Source of the DNA: Clitoria ternatea
Lineage: Eukaryota > Streptophyta > Magnoliopsida > Fabales > Fabaceae
Length of the DNA stretch: 64,000 nt
NCBI GenBank assembly: GCA_037962975.1
Contig: CM075669.1
Location: forward strand, 104,920,501 to 104,984,500
Direction: 5' to 3'
This document shows positions 32,849-43,731 of this stretch, one piece after another (the first letter of the stretch is position 1; the number at the start of each line of letters is the position of its first letter). Below the pieces are notes generated by a model. The model ran no database searches. It was not told the DNA's origin and was given only the letters and a program-made list of their open reading frames with translations. Made by a program: the position numbers and the translations under genes.

Positions 32849-34600
32849 ATGCAAAAAAGTGACAGCTTTGAGCATATATATGATCCTGAGATTGAAAGAA
32901 CCCTTCAAAAGATCTGAACTCTTAGGACACGAATTGAACAAAACAGGAACCAACCTTCAAGTTCAACAAGCCAAACACAAATGGAAAATCAAGACAATAG
33001 AGCATTCTGTGATTTTACAGCGCCTAATGCGATGGGCTGAAGGTTTAGCATCACTAGACCAAATATTGAGGCAAATAATTTTGAGTTGAAGCCATCCTTG
33101 CTCTTAATGGTTCAACAAAGTTAGCTTGGAGGACTGCCATCCGAGGATCCCAACTTGCATCTTCAGATTTTCCTTGAGTATTGTGACACGCTCAAGGAAA
33201 ATAGGGTCTCAAACGATGCAATCCAACTGAGGCTTTTCCTATTTTCTTTAAGGGACAAGGCCAAAGCTTGGTTGTATGCACTTTCGGAAGGGTCAATCAC
33301 TACATGGGAGCAGCTGTCTTATGCCTTCTTTAACAAATATTATCCAAGGAGAAAAATAGACTAGTTGAGGAAGCAAATCATCACTTTCGCTCAGAAAGAT
33401 GATGAAACTCTATATGATGCTTGGGAGAGGTACAAAGAAATGCTCCGGGAATGCCCACACCATGGTAATGAACGTTGGTATAATGAACTCACTCTGAACT
33501 AGAAGGTAACCTTGGATGCCGCAGCTGGCGATGCCTTTATGAGTAAGAACATGGAAGAAGGTTACCATCTCATTGAGGACGTTTCCCAAAACACATACCA
33601 GTGGTCTTCAGAAAGGAGTTTACCAAGAACTCCAGGTAAGTACTCTGTTGATGTTCTCTCTTTATTAACTGCTAAAGTAGAAGCATTATCTATTAAAATT
33701 GATACATTTGATAAATTTGATAAATTAGGAACAGGTACTTTTAATCTTTTTTATGAGTTGTGTGGTGTTTCAGGTCATAATATTTCAGGATGTTAGCTTA
33801 GAGTGACTCAGAATGTCGAGCTAGAAATGCATCAGGTAGGTGTTATTAGGAACTATGGTGGAAATTATGGAAGTAATTTTAGACAACCACAAGGACCACC
33901 TGGTTTCCAAAGCTGACCAACCTCCCTATCAAGGCAATCCGAGTAATTTTCGACAACCATAAGGACCCTACATTCCGCAAAAATCTAAGTTGGAGTCCTT
34001 GATGGAGACCTTTATGACCACCCAGTTAAAACAAAATGATTAGTCCTCCAATGCTATTAAGAAGCTAACCTCCAAGGTGGATACTCTTGCCACCCATAAT
34101 AAAATATTGGAGAACCAGATTGCTCAACAGGCCTCATCCTTTTAGAGAATGCTAGGAATCTTTCTTGGAAAACCCGAAATGGGACCATCCAATCACACCA
34201 TGGCTATTACTCTTAGGAGTGGTACACAGTATGATGGTCCAGTTGGTTTGACTAAAGAGGAGGCCAAGGAAGAGAAGAAGGGGAAAAAGTCTCACTCTCA
34301 TCCTGAAATTGAAAAAGAGAAACAAAGTGAAAAGAAGGAGGAGGTAAAACCATATCAGCCTCCAGTTCCACATCCTCAACGCTTGGCCAAGGCCAAGCTT
34401 GATAAACAATTTGGTAAGTTTCTTAAAGTTCTTAAGAAGCTTTATGTTAATGTTTCTTTTACAGATGCCTTGTAGCAAATGCCAACATATGTGAAGTTCC
34501 TGAAGGACATCTTATCCAATAAAAGGAAATTAGAGGAGGATGGTACAGTAGCACTCACTGAGGAATGCAGTGCTTTAATCCAAAAGAAGCTACCACCCAA
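32849..34600 (+). pseudogene. gag: E6 gag, broken
   Basis: From the ATG at 32849 the frame reads FEHIYDPEIERTLQKI and, with in-frame stops, NIEANNFELKPSLL, IQLRLFLFSLRDKAKAW (gag core) and ITTWEQLSYAFFNKYYPRRK, then a helical region up to about 33796. A frameshift lies between 33796 and 34149. A charged linker (EEKKGKKSHSHPEIEKEK) follows, then the conserved pre-protease block (FGKFLKVLKKLYVNVSF). Stops at 33362-33364, 34473-34475 and several others. Non-functional. Confidence 0.8.
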
Positions 34601-36528
34601 GCTTTAGGATCCAAGTAGTTTTTCTATCCCTTGTGTGATTGGTGACATGGTTATTGATAGAGCGTTATGTGACTTAGGAGCTAGCGTTAGTTTAATGCCA
34701 TTGTCTATTGCTGAGAAATTGGGATTGGGTGAACTGAAACCTACTAGGATGTCATTGCAATTAGCGGATAGGTCTGTTAAATATCCTGCAGGTATTTTAG
34801 AAGATGTACCTGTTAAAGTAGGTAAATTTTTCATTCTTGCCGACTTTGTTGTTTTGGAAATGGATGAGGATTCTATGATCCCCATTATTCTAGGTAGGCC
34901 ATTTTTGGCAACCGCAGGTACAGTAATAGATGTTAAAAATGGAAAATTGTCCCTAACTATTGAAGACCAAAAGGTAGATTTTAGTTTGAAAGATGCTTTA
35001 AAGAAACCTTTTGATGATGTTTGTCGTGTGGATTTTATTAACCAAGTGGTGAAGGAAGAAACTCTTCTTAAGGATCTAATTGAATCTGCTTTACTAATTG
35101 AGCCTGCAGGAACATCAGAGAATATCCGCTTACACATGATACTGAAGTCATGTGTGAGAAAGCAATAAGCTTAACTGTTGAATTGAAGCCTTTACCAGCT
35201 TCACTGAGGTATAAATTTCATGGACCCAACTCTATATATCCTATCATTGTAAATGCTGACTTGAATCCATGTGAAACTGAGAAGCTTTTGAAATAACTTA
35301 GGATGTATAGGAAGGTTATTGGTTATACAATGGATGATATAAAGAGGATTAGCCCTTCCTTTTGCATGCATAAGATAACTATAGAAGATGAAAGTAGGCC
35401 CACAGTAGAACTACTTAAGAGACTAAATCCAAAAATACAAGAAGTGGTTAAGAAGGAAATTTTAAAATTGCTTGATGCTGGTGTCATATATCCCATTACT
35501 AGTAGTAAGTGGGTAAGTCCAATTCATGTGGTTCCTAAAAAGGGAGGGTAACTGTTGTGAAAAATGACAAATAAGAACTAATTTCTACTAAGATAGTTTC
35601 TGGGTGGCGTATGTGCATTGATTATAGAAAGCTAAATAGCGCCACAAAGAAAGATCATTTCCCTCTTCCTTTCATTGATTAGATACGTGAGAGGCTTGCT
35701 AAGCACTCTTATTTCTGTTATTTGGTTGGGTACTTAGGTTTTCATCAAATCCCCATCCATCTATCTGATCAAGAGAAAACTACTTTCACTTACCCTTATG
35801 GGACATATGCATATAGGAGAATGCCATTTGGCCTGTATAATGCACCTACGACTTTTCAAAGGTGTATGCAGGCCATCTTTTCTGATTTAATTTAGAATGT
35901 GATGGAAGTTTTCATGGATGACTTTTTTGTGCATGGTTTGGATTTTGATAATTGTTCAACTAATTTGTGCCAAGTCTTGCAGCGCTGTGAGGAACTTGGT
36001 CTTAAATTGGGAGAAATGCTATTTCATGGTAAGAGAAGGCATAGTTCGTGGACACTTAGTGTCTGAGAGAGGAATTGAGGTGGATAACGCCAAGGTGGAG
36101 GTGATTGAAAAATTGCCCCCACCGACCAATGTGAAAGGCATTCTAAGATTTCTTGGGAATGCCGGGTTTTATCGACAATTCATTAAAGACTTCAGCAATA
36201 TCACCAAGCCTCTGACTAGTCTTTTGGGTAAGGATGTGCCTTTTGTTTTTGACTCATCTTGTCTTGAGGCTTTTTACAGGATTAAACAAGCTTTGATTTC
36301 TGCTCCTATGGTACAACCCCCTGATTGGGAACTCCCATTCGAGTTGATGTGTGATGCTAGTGATCACGCAGTGGGGGTTGTGCTTGGGCAGCAGAAGGAT
36401 AAGAAGCTGTATGTGATCTATTATGCTAGCCATACACTTGATGAAGCATAGGTAAACTATGCTACCATTGAAAAAGAATTATTGGCTATTGTCTTTGCTT
36501 TTGATAAGTTTAGATCATACTTGGTAGG
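34601..36528 (+). pseudogene. pol: E6 protease and reverse transcriptase, part 1
   Basis: Protease in one frame at 34635-35168: DRALCDLGASVSLMPLS (active site D-L-G-A) and PIILGRPFLATAG. RT follows: RISPSFCMHKI, DAGVIYPITSSKWVSP, VVPKKGG, then in other frames YRRMPFGLYNAPTTFQRC and the catalytic box F-M-D-D at 35911-35922. After a further frameshift come GFYRQFIKDFSNITKPL and the RNase H start LMCDASDHAVGVVLGQ. Multiple stops (for example 35549-35551, 36449-36451). E7 interrupts it at 36528; the rest is at 49594. Confidence 0.85.
36524..36528. other. E7 target site duplication, left copy (gtagg)
   Basis: gtagg here and at 49589-49593, next to the TG/CA ends of E7. The RNase H coding sequence of E6 continues across. 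Confidence 0.9.
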
Positions 36529-38127
36529 TGATGTAATAAATCCAGAGCCATTAACTTGGTTGGAAAATCTTGAATTAATATTGACTTAAAATGTGACTCT
36601 CAGAGGATTTATTTTCTTTTGGTAAGCGCACCAATCGTTAAATTTGTAATATATTTGATCGTTCCCACAGGGATTGTGGTAATTACCGCAATCTTAGACT
36701 AGTACAAGCTGAACCAACGCAAGTAGATGTAATTCATTCTGGTTTTGTTGTTTTTATGTTTTCTATGTTTTGTATTTTCAAAGACAGTATGAAAGATGAA
36801 ATGTGATTAATGGAAGGTAGGTTAGGATTACTTCAGCTTATAATTTCATCAAGAAACATGCAATTAAGGTTCAATCAAGCTTTAGATGCAAGAGGACAAT
36901 TCACAGATGGTTAATCCCTAACTCCTTAGGTGAATAAAACTAATTCCTAAGCATTAAACCCTAATCCCTTAAGTGCTCAATTACAGAGAAATCTAATGTG
37001 AAATTGGGGGTTGAACCCTAACTATTCACCTAATTACTAGGCCTGAATTAATTAGGAAGCCAGAAGTTACCTAAGTCTCAACCATGATTCCTCACTGGTG
37101 AGATTCTTTATCAGATCTAGATTTGTCAATCCAGCAAAGTAGATCCACTCCTCAGCTTGTTCTCCTTATGCATCAGAAGTTAACTTCCTCAACACACCTT
37201 CAAGAATTCATTGCAAACCTTCGTAATCCCAACCCTAGGGGTTTAGAAACCCATGGAAATGGATTCTGACGAAGGAATATGAAGAGACATGGATGAGAGA
37301 ATTTAGAGAGAGAAAGGAACTAGAGAGAGATTGGAAATGGAAAAATGAATCGTGTTATTATTCTGTACTCTGTTCTCCACTCCTTATTTACAGAGTATGT
37401 ACAAATATATATAGACAAATAACTAACTAACTAACTTAATTAATTACAAAGAAAGCTTAATTAATAATTAAACTAACTAAACTAATTATATAATTACAAA
37501 TAAATAATTAATTACAACTCAATACTTAAATTACTAAGGTACAACAGCAAAATAATGGATACACAACTAATTAAAGCGGACTGCAGCGCTTGGAGGGAAA
37601 AAACAACGAACTGGACAACCATCTTCACGCTTGAGCGTGATTGACGCGCGCTTGAGCGTGAACTTGAATAAATGAATAAAATGGAATCACGCTTGAGCGT
37701 GATCGTTGAGTGTGGGTGTATTTGGTCTTCACGCTTGAGCGTGACTGGGAGGCGCTTGAGCGTGATCGTGTTTCTTTTTCTTCATGTAATGATTTTCTTT
37801 CACGTAACATGCATGGTTCTCAAGCTTAAGCGTGAAGCTTTTAAGCTTGAGCGTGAAGCTTATGTTACTGCACCTACACATGAAAACAAATAAATGCCTA
37901 ATGAATTCCAACGTATGTACGTTGGGTTAATGAATTCATAAATAAACAAATTTCCTTAACTAATTATTATCTTTAATCATTTTCTTGCATAAATTAAACA
38001 CTTTTGAAATAAATAAATAAAACCAGAATTATTGACAATTTATTAAATAATAATGCCAAAGTAAACAATAATTAATGAATTAAGTTAAGTTAAAGGTAGA
38101 ATAATTAAGTCTTTTCAAGACTTATCA
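36529..38127 (-). repeat. E7 3' LTR (left copy)
   Basis: TG...CA ends. On minus the U3 carries TCACGC-TTGA-GCGTGA inverted repeats (37860-37620), then a TATA-like tatatatat (37413-37405) and a pyrimidine-rich leader. A perfect inverted repeat CCAACGTA-TG-TACGTTGG lies at 37908-37925; in the other LTR both arms are changed together. Confidence 0.85.
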
Positions 38128-38141
38128 CATCCCCAAACTTA
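38128..38141 (-). other. E7 polypurine tract
   Basis: On minus taagtttggggatg runs directly into the 3' LTR (tgataag). Confidence 0.7.
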
Positions 38142-39708
38142 AAACTTGCTTGTCCTCAAGCAAATACTCAGATTAATTAATCAATAGCACTTACTCAAGA
38201 CAATCAACCTTTCCTTAACTTAAATCATACCATAATTATTGAATACCAATCATGCTTTCTTTTTGCCGATTCTGAAAATATAATAACTCACACCTCCTTT
38301 GGAAACAAGTTGGTGATACTTTTCCTCACTGAATTGGTGTTTCACTCTTCTCTCAGTGTATAGGGTCAATAGCATGCTCTCATCACCTACATAATTCTTA
38401 GATCAACATAGGCTTGCAACAGTTCTAAACATCATGAAATATGCTAGCACAATTGGATCAGTAAGGGCTTTTTAAGCTTGTAATGGGGTTAGGCTACAGG
38501 TTCTATTTTTGTTTTTCTAGTCAATGTTGGGTTAAAAGATGTGTCCACTGATGCCTTGCCTCTATCTTAACTTAAATGCCTTTACTAACTAGCTCTCTTG
38601 CTTTCATTATTTTTCAGATGAAGGATACTTAATTACTTGTGGTGCTTTGTACTTCTGGACTCTTTCTTTTTCTTTTTTTTTCATCTTTTTTCAAATTTTT
38701 TTTTCAATACCATTTTTCATCATTTTTTTTCTTGTGGTGCTTTGCACCTTCTTCTTTGCTGATTTTTCACTTTTCTTTTGCTTTTGTTGTTCTTTCTTTC
38801 AATTTGTTTTACTTTTTTTTCATTTTTTCAAAATCCTCATCTATAATTAAAGTCAGAGTGTGTCTTTTAATTGCTATTAGGCACACTCTTCATCCCCACA
38901 CTTAGAACTTGCTAGTCCCTAGCAATAAGATAAGACTCAGCAATTCATCAATAGAACATCCAGGGGCAATTCACTTGGTTTTTCTCAAATAAATAGGCTT
39001 GTAAAGTTAGGTACATAATCAGAATGAAAGGGTCTTAGGCTCAAAAATATAATTGTTAGGTCAAAGGATAATTAATAAAATTAAGGATGGCTAAATTTGG
39101 CCCTGGCTAAATTAACAAAGATGACCTTCATCATTTCTAATTGGCAGACATATAATCATTAGCAAGTACTGAAGCAAATTCTGTCTCACTGATAAGAATA
39201 CAGGCACACTCAGAAAAGAATTAATAAAGGCTCAAAAGCTAATAAATTACAGGTAATCAGCCAATGATGTCCCCAAACTTAATGCAAGATTATAACTCAG
39301 ATTGCTAACTAGCATGATGATTAAACAAATAATTAATGATGAAAAATAGTTATGGACAGGGATCATGAATCAAGCAATACGAATCAATTAAGTTATCCAG
39401 TTAAAGCCTGAGAATCAGCAAACTTCAATTTATTAAGATGGATTTTAAATTAGACACAGTTTACAAATTTCACTAAATTAATGAGATGAGAGGATAAATT
39501 ACTTCCCTTTTTACCTGAATGGCAGTGAATGGTAAGGAATGGTGTGCATGAATTTAACAATACAATTCAGAAAAGAAATAACAACAAACAACTTAACATA
39601 GAAATAAAGTTCCATTACACTGTAAAGAAAATACATTGTTCAAGAGAATATTTAAACAAAGTCATTACAACTTGAAAATAGCAAAATAACACATAACAAA
39701 GTAAAAGA
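38142..39708 (-). other. E7 3' untranslated region
   Basis: 1.6 kb without a supported gene. A long T-rich tract at 38660-38835 (A-rich in sense) gives a spurious hydrophobic + strand frame at 38639-38905. A second PPT-like word (plus: catccccacacttag) occurs at 38890-38905 and a third (gtccccaaactta) at 39270. No other structure seen. Confidence 0.6.
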
Positions 39709-41054
39709 TCAGTCATCCTCTTCTTCATTTTCTTCATTCATCGACTCATCATTATCTTGCTCAGGGTAGGGTGGAAATTCAGCTGCTAAGGGTGTGTCAT
39801 CAGGGGGAATGGTGAAACCAATGGAAGCCAACCATAAATCTCTGTTAGGTGGAACTCCCATTTCTTCAGTGTGATCCATATTCAATATGGTGGCAATCTT
39901 TCTCAGCATGAGATCATGGTTCAGAACCAGATCATAGGTTCCTAACTGTATTTTCTTCATAACCTGAAGTTCCTGCATTACCATGGAAATATCAGAAGAA
40001 GTACCTGCTCCTGTTGGAGGTGGTGGTGCAAAAGATGTTGGATTAGGTTGTCTGGGACACTTTGACTCTTCAGGCATAAAATTATCAATGTGGTTTATCA
40101 TCCATTGTTTATCCATAATCCTTTCAGGCTTTACCTTTGTCAGTTCCTCATAATTCACCCTAGCCTGATTCTTTTTGGCCAACAAAGTGATAACAGAGCA
40201 ATATGGCAGTTGGAGATTCTTTTCAAGGTTCTTCATCATCTCTTCCAGTATTAACTCACCCAAATTGACATACAGGCCTCTCATTAAACAGTAAATCAAC
40301 ACCAACCTCTTAATGGCAACTTCAATAGAATGAGCCATAGGTTACAGGGATGAAAGAACATAGTGGCACCATAAAAGGGAAAGATGATTCAAACAATTCT
40401 TCCTGACACTTTTTGGTGCACCATTAACCTTTGTTATATAAGCAGCTCCTTGTTCACATCACTCCTCTAAAATTTCTTTCCTAAGATTTTCATTTTTAGC
40501 CCTATGGAAGATATTTACTTTCCATGTGTAATGATATCCTTCCTCATCCAATATAGGTACTTTCAACAGCTTATTCAATATGTGACCAGTTAAAGGAATG
40601 GTGACTCCTCTCAAGAAGGAAAAAAAGGAAACTTATCTTCCATAGAGTGAGTCCTTAGATTTGCATAGAATTCTCTAGTGAGTTCCTGGTAACCATTGCC
40701 TAAATTCTCATTAAAGAACTGCCATCCCCTTTCAATCATAGCAACTTTTACATTAAGATCAGAACAATTTTCTTCATCAAGGACCAGAGCCCTTTCCTTT
40801 ATTACTCCTCTGCTTTTAAACTTTTTCTCATAATCTTGGGCAGCCTTGGAATCTCTAAACCTATACCCATCAAAACCCTCAACTGTCTGAGACTTCCTTC
40901 CTTCTTCAAGACTTTTACTCCTTTCCATTGATGGAGAATCAGGGATACTGATAGTGGCCACCCCTTTTCCTTTCTCTTTTGGGGTTTTCTTCATATTTTC
41001 TATTTCAACACTTTTTTCAGGTTTTCTGCAAAGTCTTTGTGATCTTCTGATCAT
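39709..41054 (-). pseudogene. E7 second ORF ('putative plant transposon protein' type), broken
   Basis: Starts at an ATG at 41054 with a basic N-terminus (MIRRSQRLCRKPEK) and a Lys/Ser-rich leader. The family block GWQFFNENLGNGYQELTREF is followed by YANL, as in the E2 second ORF (EFYAN). A frameshift near 40611 and stops near 40464 and 40341 break it. The frame then continues HSIEVAIKRLVLIYCLMRGL to an acidic tail (NEENEEEDD). Function unknown; no signal peptide or convincing membrane anchor. Confidence 0.7.
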
Positions 41055-41322
41055 GGTGAGTGTTAACCATGGTATTTATAATGCCTAAATGGATACATAT
41101 ATACAAACAGCAAAACCACAATAGAATGAAAATGTAAGATGAACATATATGATGGATGAAAGAAATTTAAAATTGAAACAGTGAACTACAACAATTCTAA
41201 TTCTAAAATGAAAAGAAGAACTAAAAAGATGGTACCTTTCAAAGGAATCAGGGACTGTGCCTTTTCTTCTTCAAAACCCCAAGGTTCCAGTGTAAAAAGT
41301 TAGGGTTTGTACACTGAGAGGG

Positions 41323-42340
41323 TTTTATACTGTTGAACCCAATACCTGAAGTACGCGTAGCTACGCTAAACTCTTGGCATATAAATGCCCAAATTAAAAA
41401 CACACAGGTAGCATCAGGTATGAATTACACTCAAGCGAACCATTATTCGCTTAAGCGAATGATATGTAAGTGAATGTCACGCTCAAGCGTAAATAACTAT
41501 GCTCAAGCGCCAAACAAACAGGGATCAAATTGCTTCAATGGGACACTCATGCTTAAAGCTTACAGCATCACGCTTAAGCGAGAAATTGGAACAGAGCTGC
41601 CTCAGCCCGATCACGCTTAAGCGTTATATAGGGGCGCTCAAGCGTGAAACTTATATACACATCACGCTCAAAGCGTGGGTAACAAGGTTCAAGCGTGGAT
41701 TTCATATCAAGCACCAGTAGCTATCACGCTTAAGCGTGGCTTTGGGTGCTCAGGCGAGGGACTAATCCAGAAGTCACGCTTAAAGCATGGGAATCAGTAG
41801 AAGGCACAACAAGCTCACGCTTAAGCATGAGTAATGTACGCTTAAGCGATAAACCATTCTACTCCACTGTGACGATCACGCTTAAGCGTGATTGGTATCC
41901 GCTTAAGCGGTAATTTTGAACAAAGGGCTTCTAATTTCCTCAGCCCCGATCACGCTCAAGCGTGAAATTGGGGCGCTCAGGCGAGGCATTAACACACGAG
42001 TCACGCTCAGGCGAAGCTATTGCACACTTAAGCGTGAGAATCAGTGGCTTATAGACGAGCTTATGCTCAGGCGTGAGTAATATGCGCTCAAGCGCGGTGC
42101 AACAGGGGGGGTACACATCACGATCACGCTCAAGCTTGACAAGTTCTCGCTTGAGTGTGCAGGTAAAACAGGACCTTCTTGCTTAAGCTCACATGATTAC
42201 GCTTGAGCGAGGAGAAAAGACTTTGGTAATTTTCATTCTGTATGTAATTCGCTTAAGCGACAAGTGCTTCGCTTGAGCGAAATAAAACCAGACACTATTC
42301 ACGCTTAAGCGAGAAAGGATCACGGTCAAACGCCATGGGT
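41323..42340 (-). promoter_or_regulatory. E7 internal motif array with TATA box before the second ORF
   Basis: About two dozen full or half copies of TCACGC-TT(A/G)A-GCGTGA between 42340 and 41350, then a canonical TATAAAA on minus (41329-41323), 270 bp upstream of the second ORF. The same motif fills the LTR U3. A weak GT...AG pair (41235 to about 41085) could be a short leader intron, but is poorly supported. Confidence 0.65.
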
Positions 42341-42523
42341 ACCTGATTCTAATTCTAGCGAATGGATTTACAAGTATGTACACTTGGAATTGAACGTATG
42401 AACACTCAAACCTTATTCAAAAATTTACCAGTTTATTCACACTTCATTTATACTTTATTCAAAATTTTTAGTTTTCTTTTAATGTTTCAAACACAAAACA
42501 CAAAATGCAATGAATCAAAATGT

Positions 42524-42537
42524 AGGGTTGCCTCCCT
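42524..42537 (-). other. Conserved hairpin after integrase, E7 copy
   Basis: On minus AGGG-AGGCAA-CCCT: the loop is as in E2, the stem different but paired. It lies about 40 bp after the end of the integrase frame. Confidence 0.65.
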
Positions 42538-42577
42538 CAAGCGCTTCTTTAAGGTCACTAGCTTGACCTTCTGACAT

Positions 42578-43707
42578 CTAAGAAGATGCCTGTAACAACA
42601 TGGAGGTTTTCTGCCTATCAAACTCTCCTCCAAAGTAGAGTTTGAGTCTCTGGCCATTCACTTTAAATGTTCTATCAGTGGCTAGTTCTTTTAATTCAAT
42701 TGCACCATGAGGGAAAACCTCATTCACAATAAAAGGTCCAGACCACTTAGATCTAAGTTTTCCTGGAAAGAGTCTCAGTCTAGAATTAAACAACAAGACC
42801 TTATCATCTTTTTGAAACTCTTTTCTATTTATCCGCTTATCATGCCACCTCTTAGTTTCTCTTTATAAATTGAGGCACTCTGATAAGCATTAAGCCTAAA
42901 CTCCTCAAGTTCATGGAGTTTTAGGACTCTTTCCTCTTGAGATTGGTCAAAATCCATGTTCAACAGCTTTGTGGCCCACCATGCCTTATGTTCTAACTCC
43001 ACAGGAAGATGGCAAGCCTTACCATATACCAACTGATAAGGAGACATGCCAATAGGAGTTTTAAATGCTGTCCTATAGGCCCACAATGCATCATTCAATC
43101 TCACAGACCAATCTTTCCTAGACTTCCCTACCACTTTCTCTAATATCTTCTTAATTTCTCTATTAGACAGCTTAACTTGTCCACAAGTTTGTGGATGATA
43201 TGGAGTGGATACCTTATGCAGTACCTCATAGTGTCTCAGGGCTTTTTCCATGATTCTATTGTAGAAATGTGACCCTCCATCACTAATGAGGACTCTAGGA
43301 GCTCCAAATCTAGAAAAAATATTCTTCTTTATAAACCTAAGCACCACATGTGCATCATTGGTTCTAGTAGGGATTGCCTCCACCCACTTGGAGACATAAT
43401 CCACAGCAACAAGGATATACTCATTGGAGAATGACTTTGGGAATGGTCCCATGAAGTCAATGCCCCATACATCAAATAATTCCACAACTAAAATATTTGT
43501 CAAAGGCATGCCAACTTTAGCATAGAGGCCTCCACTTCTTTGACACTTATCACACCTTTGAACATATACTTTAGCATCTTGAAAAATTGTTGGCCAATAA
43601 AAGCCACATTGCAAAACTTTTGCTACTATTTTGGAGGCACCATGGTGTCCTCCATAATAGGAGTCATGGCAGTGCCATAAGAGTCTTTCTTGCTCTGATT
43701 CGGGCAC
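42578..43707 (-). pseudogene. int: E7 integrase
   Basis: The main part, 43707-42829, is one open frame. It has the zinc-binding HHCC region (HCHDSYYGGHHGASKIVAK...CDKCQRSG) and the D,D-35-E core: VWGIDFMGPF, VLISDGGSHF and QVKLSNREIKKIL. The C-terminal block LFNSRLRLFPGKLRSKWSGP (GPF/Y type) follows after a frameshift near 42830, to 42578. Catalytic residues are intact, so inactivation rests on the frameshift and upstream stops. An Arg codon (CGC...) appears replaced in several places by Cys/Thr relative to E6. Confidence 0.85.
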
Positions 43708-43731
43708 ACATCTCCTAATACCATGGCCATA

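Noticed and set aside
38639..38905. Phe-rich ORF, possible membrane protein
   Set aside because: T-tract in the E7 3' untranslated region; low complexity.
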